A DNA stretch of 64,000 bases. It comes from Isoetes taiwanensis. Taxonomy: Eukaryota > Streptophyta > Lycopodiopsida > Isoetales > Isoetaceae. The stretch lies in assembly GCA_021234155.1 (NCBI GenBank), contig JAJEKV010000025.1:4431773-4495772 (forward strand), written 5' to 3'. Below are positions 24,178-34,165 of the stretch, one piece after another. Position 1 is the stretch's first letter. The number at the start of each line of letters is the position of its first letter. Below the pieces are notes generated by a model. It was not told where the DNA came from. It worked only from the letters and a program-made list of their open reading frames with translations, and did no database searches. The translations under genes were made by a program, and so were the position numbers.

Positions 24178-25854
24178 TGTTGTATTTATTACGTCTATAG
24201 ACCACCAGGTCTACGAGACTATCAATATGTACATTCAACATTCTTCTGACGAAAATGCATTAGACCCCTCCCAACTCTCGTCAGTTATAACATCACAGTC
24301 CTTATCATGCAGTAACTATTCTCTATGAGCTAATAATTCCTTTAAATACTTTTCAATGTGATGCCCAGGCAATTCAAAAAATTCCAATAAAGAACTTGAG
24401 TGTATACCATGCTTGTGTCAAATCCCCGCACATGAAGGACATCTTCCGAAGACATGTAATTCATCTTCAACTTCCTGCAGATTGCACAAGCAGCAAAACC
24501 TCAATGCAAGAGGAATATTACTCCAATGCCCTACTTCCACCCCAAGTCTATGGGAGCTAAGCCGCATTCTACTTATCATATACCTCGTTCTCAAAGATAT
24601 ACCTTCCTTGAGATGCTTGGCCTCTCGGAGTGTAGGGTTTATATATGTTCTGTAAAACTCCTTTTTTCTTTCTGAGACTTTCCAATTCCTTTTAATGAGA
24701 TGGTTATAATATTTTCTCGATTCTCGTGTAGGTGAAGAATGTATAAGCCCCATTTCCTCATCTACTCTACAATATTTGCATACCAACCTTTATTTATTCT
24801 CTTCTAAAGCCAGCCTTGGTAAGCACTCCTCCACCATATCAAATCGTACCTTACAAAGGTATGTAAGCATCCTGCATAGAGCCGCGGTTTCTAATGGCAT
24901 CATATCACATTCTACAAGTAACATATCATATGGGGTTTGAGCCTTAGTTCCCAATTCAATTCTCAAGAACTTTTTCTGTACTTTCTCGACTTTTTTCCAG
25001 GAATCTCCTGATAATCCTGGACCCCATACTTCGCACCCGTAAAACAAAACTGTCTGTACAAGCACATGGAATTTCAGGCTGAAATCCCATATTTCTGCTT
25101 TTCCACTTAACTGCATGCTATATAATGCTTTCAAGCCTCCATTTACTCTATGCTCAATAGTAGGATTCCAACTATGCCCTTTGTCCACATATTTTATATG
25201 AAGTCAGAATCTCCACCGGTTCTCCTTGGTAACAAAATTTAAGATGATCCACTTTATTTGCCCCAAAAACCATCATCTTAGTCTTTGACATATTTACCTG
25301 CATACCTTTCATCACAAAAATAGGCTAATGAGTCTAAATCCTTTTGCATGCCTGCAATTGAGTGGGAAAGAAGAACCACGTCGTTCGCATATAGGAACAA
25401 AACAAAAGCACATAGTTAGACAATGAAGTACCTCCCCCACCATATTCTGCTATCCAATTCTCTAATTGGTCTATAAACAAACCAAATAGAATGGGCGACA
25501 AAGGACACCTTTGCTTCACTCCAATGTTGCTTTCCGCTACCTGTGCACAATGTTCAATGTAAGGGAAAGATAATTGCACCAAGACTTTCTCGTAGAGTAT
25601 TTTCACTGCCTGTCTAAGTTCAATTGGTACCCCCAAAGCTTCCATTCTTTCCCATAAATTTTCACGAGATATTATGTCGAATGCTTTGGTATAGTCAACA
25701 AAAAGGGCATATAGTGGCTTTTTCTTCCCCTTAACTGAATCAATCATAGTACGCAAAGAGACTAAATGGTCTATTGTGGATTTTTTCGGCCTAAAGCCTG
25801 CTTGCCTAATGGCTCTAACATTATACTCTTCTGTCCAAGCACTCAATTTACAAT
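24178..25854 (-). mobile_element. LINE (non-LTR), 3' part, split by element E1
   Basis: The minus strand gives RT blocks QAGFRPKKSTIDHLVSLR (about 25,800), LYALFVDYTKAFD (about 25,700) and GVKQRCPLSPILFGLFIDQLE (about 25,520-25,460). A C-terminal region follows with VLFYGCEVWGPG (about 25,040) and a Cys-rich end RFCCLCNLQEVEDELHVFG (about 24,460). Several stops and a frameshift near 25,390 interrupt it. The reading continues at 35,709 on the other side of E1, so E1 inserted into this LINE. The 3' limit is approximate; no clean poly(A) is seen. Confidence 0.85.
25850..25854. repeat. E1 target-site duplication ACAAT (left)
   Basis: Exact match to 35,709-35,713. Both lie in the interrupted LINE. 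Confidence 0.95.
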
Positions 25855-26029
25855 TGTGACGTTCCATATATTTATACGGTGTACGTATAACTATACTGAC
25901 ACGTCACGAGCCGAGGATACGCCATCATGGGGGTATGTAACCTAACCACAAAGGATTAATTTAGCTATGCTAAATTAATAAGGGTTTAATTAAAGGATAA
26001 TTACCTATAATTAAGGGATAATTGTCTAA

Positions 26030-26056
26030 TTAACTTAATTAAGCTAATTAAGTTAA
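26030..26056. repeat. AT-rich palindrome in E1 LTR
   Basis: An 11-base perfect inverted repeat TTAACTTAATT / AATTAAGTTAA surrounds AAGCT. It is present in both E1 LTRs (also about 34,342-34,370), so it belongs to the element. Confidence 0.8.
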
Positions 26057-26395
26057 GCTAATTAATTAATTAGATAGAGCACACCTGGCCAAGCTCAATT
26101 GGCCAGGAGAAGGATGCTAATTTGAGGCAGCAAATTGGATCCCTATCCCAATTTGCCCCAAATCGAACCCAGGAGCAGGAGCAGCTGAGCGCCCAGCCTA
26201 TTCGAAGATGGAGATCCCACATGACAACGGTTCCAGCCGTAATTCGGGTTAGTGAATAGGTTAATTTGGTATTTCTAGGGCCAGCGCCTCAGCTAGGCTT
26301 CTCTGTTAATCTTTGATGTGGATTAACCCTTGTTTGATAATTAGAACTGTTCTCAACTCTTGATTATGCACTGTGATGGATGGATGTATCTTTTG

Positions 26396-26430
26396 TAGTA
26401 TCTCTGTTAGTTCTTCTAACAGAGATACTA
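26396..26430. repeat. Perfect 15-bp palindrome unique to the 5' LTR
   Basis: TAGTATCTCTGTTAG is followed by a TTCTT loop and its exact reverse complement. The 3' LTR has only the left arm, so the right arm arose or was inserted in this copy. Confidence 0.9.
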
Positions 26431-26463
26431 AAAATACTATCTACGTAAAAATTACTAGAAATA

Positions 26464-26490
26464 CTATCTATCTATCTATCTATCTATCTA
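26464..26490. repeat. (TATC)n microsatellite
   Basis: Six to seven uninterrupted tetranucleotide units, present only in the 5' LTR of E1. Confidence 0.95.
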
Positions 26491-27196
26491 GAAAACAGGG
26501 ATTAAAGGGGGGTAGAGACCTCTGTAACCCATGCGTATTTAGTATGCTTCTATTAGCTCCAGTAATACCCAGTAATTGCGGCCTGTGTACAAGATCCCAC
26601 CGAGCTGTGGAATCTATGGCATCCTTGAAGCACCAGATAAGGGGCCGTAGTGATGAAGTGTGGGGTGGGGTCTCGCCTGAGCATAAAAGGCTACGGGGAC
26701 TCCTTCAGTGAGCTAGGCCTAATAGTCGGTCACGTAGAGGGCCGGGTATGGGTCTGACACTCCCTGGGTACAGTGGTGTGATCATCCTGTACTTTGAAGA
26801 TAAAGTTAGGGGAGTAGGTCGGGTACGGATGCGGGGGTCGCTGATGCGGCACGTGTTCTCTAGCTCACCCATGGATTCACTGCGACTCTGGGAAGGGACA
26901 CTTCTCTGACCTGCCTCATCGGACCGGGGAGATGTAAAAAATTTGTAAAGTTTTTTTTAGAAAAAAAAAAAGTTTAGTTTCAAATTTGTGTTTTTTTTTG
27001 AAAGTGTGCTTTCTTGGTCGCCTTCTTTCCGCCATCGCCGCCGGACCTGAGCTCCAACGCCGCCATAGCCGACCTTGACCTGTACCTTGTTTCTGCCCTA
27101 AAGCCCTAGCGCCTCCATATAGGGTCTAGCGCCACCTAATTTTTATTTCCAAGCGCCATACTCTCTGTTTCTAGCACTTACTACCATTTGCTCACC

Positions 27197-28392
27197 ATGC
27201 CGTGCTTCAAGCTCACTGTAGATCTGAAAGCCATGAATGTTTACCAGCTTTATTACTCGTAGATCATCTCGCAGACAGTAGCGATATGGTTGACATTGTT
27301 CGACCTTTTTGTGACCCACTTTGCTGAGAACCGTAGGATCCCATATCCTATCTTCCATTTCAACGAACGGTTCCTTATGAAGTTAAAGGCCGCCAATGAG
27401 TCTTATACTCTGGTAGAGCAGCCTGATCAAGCCTCTGCCATCGTTAAGTTCTACCCGCTGGCGAGCCCAGATGAGGACCCCATAGAGCTTACACGAATAG
27501 AAGCCCAGAGGGTTATGGACCTTGCAAGGATAGAGGACCAGCAACGAATTGCGGTGGTAAGCCCGGAGGAGAGAGAGCTGTGATTCTATTACTTAGGGAG
27601 GGGCCATGTCCTCATGTATTTAGATCACTATAACTTCCCCTTTTTTATTGGGATGAAGCTTCCCATAGTTTTGTGTTCGACAATCTTCCACCTGACTTCA
27701 CCCAAGACCGGATAGATATTATAGAGGCTGACATGCAAGCTCGACCGGGCAGATACCATGCAGAGATAGCACGGCGAATCCAGGTGCGCCAGGAACGTGA
27801 GGCCAGGAATGCTGAGAGGGAGGCTATTCATAGAGCCGAGGAAACTGCCCAAGCAGAGCAGGATGCGCTGCAGAATGTAGTTCCAGAGGTGGAAGGACAA
27901 GTGCCTAGACGCAAGAGGAAGTACACAAAGCCTAGGAAGGGAGGTGTCCATTACAAGACCAACTTGCAAAAGGATGCCGAGATTGGGAAGAATACGACTG
28001 CAGATCGTCGCGAGCGAATAGTACAGAAGGCCAAGCACCCTTCAACTACTGGTAAGACTCTACCGTTGCCCAGACCGCCCGCCAAGCCGAGGAAGCCCCA
28101 TAGGTTCCGACCAGGCACAGTAGCCCTGCGCGAGATACGGAAGTACCAAAAGACTACAGAGCTACTGATACGACGGCTACCCTTCCAGTGCCTTGTCCGA
28201 GAAATTTCCCAAGAATATAAGACGGACATGAGGTTTCAAGCTTTTGCCCTACTTGCCTTATAGGAGGCTGCCGAAGCCTATCTTATCGAAATTTTCGGCG
28301 ATGCGAACCTATGTGCAATTCACGCGAAGCGCGTAACAATTATGCCTAAGGATCTTCAACTGGCACGAAGAATCCGAGGGGATTTCCACTAG
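27197..28392 (+). pseudogene. E1 ORF A: novel N-terminal half fused to a histone H3 fold
   Basis: A reading begins at ATG 27,197 (MPCFKLTVDLK) and ends at TAG 28,390, about 398 codons. The first half matches nothing I know. The middle has a probable coiled coil ([18 protein letters not shown], about 27,775-27,830) then a very basic stretch ([13 protein letters not shown], about 27,910). The last 99 codons (28,093-28,389) are a histone H3 globular domain. The frame has TAG at 27,260, a frameshift between about 27,583 and 27,640, and TAG at 28,261 exactly where H3 has Gln (AL-Q-EAAEAYL). It sits between 5' LTR and ORF B on the same strand as gag-pol. The E2 homologue (61,741-60,550) has nearly equal length and position, so this is a family feature, not a chance insertion. 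A chromatin-related role for the protein is inference. Confidence 0.9.
28093..28389 (+). other. Histone H3 core domain inside E1 ORF A
   Basis: Starting [20 protein letters not shown] and ending [16 protein letters not shown], it spans alpha-N to alpha-3 with no gap relative to canonical H3. I count about 78 of 99 positions equal to plant H3 as I remember it. Spacing in loop 1 is canonical, unlike CENH3. Position 41 is Phe (H3.1-like) and position 90 is Leu (H3.3-like). The normal ARTKQTARKS tail is absent; the preceding [17 protein letters not shown] could be a shortened tail remnant. TAG replaces the conserved Gln codon at 28,261. Confidence 0.95.
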
Positions 28393-28644
28393 CTGCTGAG
28401 GATTAGTATTAAGTTTTCACTTTTTCCTTAATATTGTATAACTTGATGTAAAGTATCCATTGAGAACTATGGAATCAAATCGTGTATTTTAATGACTTTT
28501 CCGTGTATATAAGTGTAAATTATTAAATAAATAATATTATTTACTACCTAGAAAAACGTGTCAAAAGTGGCTATGAAGTTACAGGGTTTCATTTTTCTCT
28601 TTCCCTTCAGTGCCTTCTTCCTCCTCCCTTGTTTCTTGTTCAAG

Positions 28645-30042
28645 ATGGACCGCCCTACACTCCAACAATGGTACCTGGACGGTGAGCATTGGGACCCTGC
28701 GGTTCCCTTTGACGCCCTGCACCCATATCTAGTGGATCTCATCCACAATATGCAGGCACATCCTGACTACGCTCGGTTCCTTCAGTTCTTCTTCGACGAA
28801 ATCGTGCCTGAGTGTGTACTGAATGAAGCAGACTCCCAGCTATACCTCGACTCCAACACCTTGATAGCAATGTTGGGAGATGATGAGCATGCAAAGAATG
28901 TTCTCAAGGGAATTAGGAGAAGACGAGTGTATCTTCCTATTGTCAGCATAGACCGCGAGCTTTGTTATGAAGCTCGTTTTGCATTGGCAATAGTGATGGA
29001 TCAATACATAGAAGATGTACAGACACCCTCCGAGCAGTTTACCACACCATTACCCTCTGACCCAGAGGACGATGAAGTTGTCGAGGAGAATGATTTTGTA
29101 CGATGGAAGCAGGTAGCCACGGAGGGGGCACCGATACCCCGTGATCGAGCTCGTAAGTTCGCAGGGTTAGATCTTCTGCCCACTATTCTCTTGAACAATC
29201 AAGAGTATCTTCTTTTAGAAGACATCGTGTGGGCTTACCGGGTTATCGCCGACATCCGCGGCCGGCGAAAGCCTGACGTCCTTTATGAGCTTGCAGAGTT
29301 CTGTCAGGACGACTTCGTCGACTTTACAACACCTGTTGTTCATCCACCCTAAATTCAGGATCTCCTCACATTCCAGCCAGAAGAGATGGAGCCCGTTGAG
29401 ACCCTCTTGTCTCTGCGTCAGTTCATGCTGCAGGATGCACTGTCTCAGCCTCCTGCAGAGCAGTTTGCTGGTATTATGCTACCTCCTTCTACAAGTCAGA
29501 CCTTGTAGATCACTATGGGAGAGGTAGATCATGGTGAAGAAGACCTTTGTGACACCAGGATGTGTCTTCGGGATGATAAGGAACAAGAGGAGCAGGAGAA
29601 GATAACCATGAATTTGGAGAAGGCGATAGAAACTTCGGTGGATCCACGGGTTAAGGCCATGGGCAATTAGTTAACCCGATTTTTCCTTTCTGCCTTCCCA
29701 CAAGGCGAGGTCCTTTTCTTCTCTAAGTACTTGGGGCCTCCGTCTGAATCATCTTGGTGGGCACTTCGTGCGTTGTCCACCTTAGCTGGCCACAAGAAGA
29801 TTGATTATCACGCTACCACTGTTACCTTGGTCCAACGTGATCTTGCTCTTGCGGCATTGGGAGATATTGCGGGCTGGGCTAATATGCATCTCCTTGTTGC
29901 GGCACCTCTGGCAGCTTTCCTACCACCGGATGCAGCATCTCGAGCCGCCCTCTCTGCTAGTCCTAGCGCCACTTTAATGCACTATGGACTGCCCCCACAG
30001 CCGGATATGCCTATGGAGGAAGATGCGGGACCTAGCTCTTAG
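28645..30042 (+). pseudogene. E1 ORF B: unknown retrotransposon protein
   Basis: One frame runs from ATG 28,645 (MDRPTLQQWYLDG; ATG 28,573 would add a hydrophobic leader) to TAG 30,040, 465 residues. It is interrupted only by TAA 29,350, TAG 29,506 and TAG 29,668, with no frameshift. It is acidic in places (PSDPEDDEVVEEND, about residue 135) and ends in an Ala-rich region and EEDAGPSS. I recognise no domain. It lies 250 bases after ORF A and about 100 bases before the gag frame. A homologue with the same start context and the same GPSS end occupies 60,384-58,968 in E2. Its conservation alongside ORF A suggests a joint function, for instance in particle assembly or chromatin interaction, but nothing shows this directly. 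Confidence 0.75.
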
Positions 30043-30297
30043 ATATCATTTGATAATTATGAATCTTTGTATTGTTTATAAATGTAATTCTCGATTGGCA
30101 TTTTCAATGAGCCATCATATAATATAAACTATTTTCCTATGTTCATTGCACTGTTCAATATGGTCTTAATTGTGACACTCTGTATATTATTACACTCGCT
30201 TATACCTTCTTATGTGTATATAGACGATGTATGTAATGCTTCTTGGCATACCCCTCCGGATGCTGGCAGATTGACACCTGAGCAAGAGCTCCTTTTG

Positions 30298-31560
30298 ATG
30301 AAGAGACAGTTGCTAGAACTTCAAGCCTATGTTTTGAATACAAACCCTCCGCAGCTCACACCTGAGAATGGACCGGAGCAACCGCCATTACCGCCAAGCC
30401 CACCACCGCAGCAGCCACCCGCACCGGCACCAGCACTCGTGGCCGCACAGAAGAAACACCATGCTAAACGACGTAGAAGCCCTTCTACCGACAGTGCTAC
30501 GTCTTCACAGACAGACACTTCTGTATCGTCGGAGTCATCCATATCATCTGGTGACCATGCCAAGGCACGTGATAAGGAATACCGCAAGACGGTGGATACA
30601 GCTATTACAAGCATATGGAAGAACAGGAAGTTAGCACAGTTTGATGGTAAGTCCAGGGGAGGTCTTAATGCGGAATCCTGGTTAGATGAGATGAAAGAAT
30701 TTGGTAAATCATATGGTATGACCGAGAAGGATACAGGTAAAGTCGCCACCACCAACCTCACAGGTGCAGCCAGAATTTGGTGGAAAGGTTATGCTAGGGC
30801 AAAGCATTTGGACAGGAGCAGGTATAAGTTCAAGAAGTTTGCAAAGGCCTTTAAGTCTCACTATGTGCCACGCGCACACAAGTGCCAGCAGATACAGACC
30901 TTCTATAGGTTGGAGCAGAAAAGCATGTCGGTGCAAGCCTATACCGACGAGTTCATGCGCTTGAGGCTATATGTGCCGGGTATGAATGAGAAGAGGGCAG
31001 TCGAAGGTTATATTGAAGGGTTGGCACCATCAATTAAAAGAATGGTAAAGGCCATAGACCCAAAATCTGTTGCAGAGGCCGAGGCTAAGGCATTAAGCCT
31101 CGAGGAGGACATACCAAAGAACCAGTATCAGCGTCCCGCCTCTTATTCTCAGCCTCGCCCTTACACACCGTATAAGCCTCGTTCTCCAAGTCCTGGGGCC
31201 CCTCAGCAAAACTCGTATGGCCGACAGGATAAGAAAGTCACCTTCAACATGCCGGACGAGCCGAATAATATGGGCAGCTCAATTCGGGACCTCTTACAGT
31301 CTATTCCCAGAGAGGCTCGAGAACAGCTCCGCCAAGATAAGGCATGTTTCAGGTGTATGCGGCCAGGGCACATGATGCAGAACTGCCCCTATGTCACACA
31401 AAACGTTCAGCTGGCAATGGCCGACCTCGATTGGGACGACCTCGATTCTCCACCACCTACGGACGAGGAGGCCCACGAGTATAAACACGGCGCGTCTCAT
31501 ATTGTTGCAGCTATTGAAACCGGCAATGCTGAAAGTCAGCCTGGCGTTATTTCTGCTATA
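30298..31560 (+). CDS. E1 Gag (Retrotrans_gag, zinc knuckle)
   Basis: The open frame runs 30,139-31,779. The start is uncertain: the first 50 codons are hydrophobic and look non-coding, so ATG 30,298 (MKRQLLELQ) is preferred. A Pro-rich then Ser-rich linker is followed by the Gag core (AQFDGKSRGG, ESWLDEMKEF, ARIWWKGY, YVPGMNEKRAVEGYIEGLAP; about 30,630-31,040). Then comes a CCHC zinc knuckle C-FR-C-MRPG-H-MMQN-C (about 31,345-31,386). The frame runs on into protease without a stop. Gag forms the particle and binds RNA. This is the best-preserved part of E1. Confidence 0.9.
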
Positions 31561-34042
31561 GGCCAGGTAGACAGTAAGCCCTTTGTTATTCTTATGGATA
31601 CGGGTAGTACCCATAATTTTGCTTCTCCCCGGTGGCCTGTGTTGAAACTTGAGACTTTAAGATCGGGCCAGCGACTGCGTTACCTTGGCGGTGGTAAGAT
31701 CCGGCACATACAAATGGCCGTCGCGTTAACCTCAATATCGATTGCCCGAGGTGCACGTTGCCTTAGGTGTCGAGGCTAATGGACATGGCAAAATATGATC
31801 TTATTGTCGGCATGGAATTCTTAGCATCTGCTAAAGCTAATATAGACTGCGAAAAACGGGAAGTGACCTTCAACGCAGCTAATGGAGCCCGAGTAACTAT
31901 TAAAGGTGATCCATTGAACCCAATTATGCAGTCCATGTCTATCGAAAGCGGTTAGATAAGGCTATCACGCCAAGGATAAGGTACTTTCGTTATCGGACTT
32001 GCCTCCATTGAGTCGGATGCTAAATGTATGGAGGTAGTGGATGCATTACCAGAGAACATTGCTAGTCTTATCAGAGAATTTAAGGATCTTTTTCCGAATG
32101 AGATCCAGAAACTTCCTCCTTTCAGAGGGGTGGAGTGTGAAATAGCTTTGGAACTGGGTACTAAGCCTACCAGTAAGGCGTACCGCCATGAGCCCCTCCC
32201 GAGTTGGTCGAGCTTAGAAGCAACTCCATGAGCTATTGAACCTAGGCTTCATTCGGCCTAGTGTGTCACCTTTTGGTGCGCCTATTCTCTTTGTTAAAAA
32301 GAAGGATGGCTCCATGAGGATGTGCATTGATTATAGGCAGCTCAACAAGCATACGATCAAGAATCGCTATGCTTTACCTAGAGCAGATGATCTTATGGAC
32401 CAATTGCAAGGGGCCAAATATTTCTCGAAGATTGACTTACGCTCAGGGTATCATCAGATAAGAATAAAAGAGGATGACATCCATAAATCTGCCTTTCGTA
32501 CTAGATACGGGCATTATGAATTCACAGTTATGCCTTTCGGTTTAACTAACGCTCCCGCGACTTTTATGCGGTTGATGAATGATGTCTTCCGAGAATACTT
32601 GGATGATTTTGTTGTCATTTTCTTTGATGACATTCTCATCTACAGTAAAACCCTTGAGGAGCATGAGAAACACCTTAGATTGGCCTTGTAGAAACTGAGG
32701 CGCCACCAGCTCTTTACAAAGTTCTCTAAGTGCAAGTTTGCCACACCAAAGGTGGATTACTTGGGACATGTTATTTCAGCCGAAGGTATTGCTTTCTGAT
32801 CCACAAAGATAGAGGCGTGAAAGGACAGGCCTATTAGGGTAATGTTTCGTAGATAAGGAGTTTTTTGGCTTGGCGAGATATTGGTGAAATTTGTCAAGGA
32901 TTTTGCCAAGATTGCAGGCCCTCTTACAGACCTTACAAGACATGAGAAAGTGAAGGATTGGGTAGAACACTGGAAGACAAAGGTCTAGGCAAGCTTTCAG
33001 AAACTTAAGGATGCTTTGACTTCAGCGCCAGTCCTCACATTGCCAGACCCGGAGAAAGATAAGCTAGTAGCAACAGATGCCAGTAAAATTGCTACCGGAG
33101 GAGTTCTAATGCAGGAGAGGAGGGTTATTGCGTATGATTCTAAGAAGATGAATGAGACAGAGCAGCGATACCCCACCCACGATCAGGAAGTCTTGGCAGT
33201 TGTGCGCGCTCTGCGTATATGGAGACACTACCTTCTTGGTAGGAGATTCCAGTTAGATACGGACCACCAGAGTCTCCGTTATCTTTCGACCCAGCCAAAT
33301 CTCAATCTCCGTCAGAGAAGATGGATGGAGTTTCTTGAGGAGTATGATTTTGAGATCATGTATAGGCCGGGTAAGCACAATGTGGTTGCGGATGCTTTGT
33401 CACGCCATCCCTTGGTAACCCGCACCCATTGTAATGCAATTTCCACGCTCACCAGTGAGTTTGGAAAGTAGATAAACAAACCCCCCGCCAGTCCGCCCGT
33501 GAAGTGTGGAAACGGTTTGGCCAAGGAGGCTCCCTGGACAGATAAGGGCGCGAGGCTTTCCGCTCTTATAAGAAGGAGGGCAATTTGCTTTATTACAAAG
33601 ACAAGTTGTGTGTACACGACTTCGACTTAGAGTCCGTAAGCTTATTCTTCATGATACACACAACAGCCCCATCGCTGGACATGCAGGTTTCATGAAGACC
33701 TATTTTAAGATTCGCTCCAGCTATTTTTGGCCACGTATGAAGAAAGATATTGCCAGATACATTAAGCAATGTCAAGTGTGTCAGCAGACCAAAGTAGAGC
33801 AATTAAAGGATTCGGGAGAATTGCAACCTTTGGATGTGCCCAACGCCAAATGGGAGGTGATAACCATGGATTTCATCGTGGGCCTTCCGCGTACCCTCCG
33901 TGGATATGATGCCTTAATGGTAGTGGTCGACAAGTTGTCGAAGATGGCTCATTTCTTGCCATGTCGCACCACAGACACAGCCTTGGACACAGCTTTGTTG
34001 TTCTGTGTTTTTAAACTTAATTTGTTTTACCTTCAGGAATAA
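31561..34042 (+). pseudogene. E1 Pol: protease, RT, RNase H, truncated integrase
   Basis: Protease shows MDTGSTHNF (Asp at 31,597) and, after a frameshift near 31,770, DLIVGMEFL. RT has [57 protein letters not shown] and the catalytic FFDD (about 32,620-32,631). TAG follows at 32,689, where the E2 copy has Gln. RNase H begins ATDASKIATGGVL (about 33,075) and includes TDHQSLRYL and ADALSRHPL. Integrase has the H...H zinc region ending CQVCQQTK (about 33,790), then WEVITMDFIVGLP with the first catalytic Asp (about 33,870). It ends before the second Asp, Glu and chromodomain. Several stops and frameshifts lie between RT and RNase H (32,780-33,000). The truncated integrase runs almost directly into the polypurine tract, so an internal deletion removed its C-terminus. 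Confidence 0.9.
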
Positions 34043-34151
34043 GAAATTATTCTCATATCCTTGTGTGTAACTTACTATATTTTATACTGCTAAGTTCGTA
34101 GAACATGTTAGTCAATTCTAACTAACCCCAATGCTGAGGACAGCATTATTC

Positions 34152-34165
34152 TAAGGGGGGGAGAA
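34152..34165 (+). other. E1 polypurine tract
   Basis: AAGGGGGGGAGAA abuts the TGTGACG start of the 3' LTR. E2 has the closely matching AAGGAGGGGAGAA at its own 3' LTR. Confidence 0.9.

Larger units (their letters stand above)
25855..26937 (+). repeat. E1 5' LTR, missing its 3' third
   Basis: It aligns with 34,166-35,162 of the 3' LTR and then stops. The remaining 546 bases of the 3' LTR (35,163-35,708) have no partner here. An A/T-rich low-complexity patch (about 26,937-27,000) takes their place, so the LTR end and primer-binding site are lost. It also carries extra material around 26,416-26,490. Confidence 0.9.

Noticed and set aside
28093-28389. CENH3 (centromeric histone) rather than canonical H3
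   Set aside because: Loop 1 has canonical length and the alpha-1 and alpha-2 residues follow canonical H3. CENH3 normally has a longer loop 1 and diverged residues there.
28093-28392. The H3 sequence as a host histone gene that merely lies in or jumped into E1
   Set aside because: It is in frame with upstream ORF A sequence that also occurs in E2, and E2 carries a degraded H3 at the same place. A lone host-gene insertion would not give this.
28865-29010. ORF B segment as another histone fold (H2A or H4)
   Set aside because: A helical stretch (ELCYEARFALAIVMDQYIEDV) looked vaguely like a histone alpha-2 but aligns with no core histone motif.
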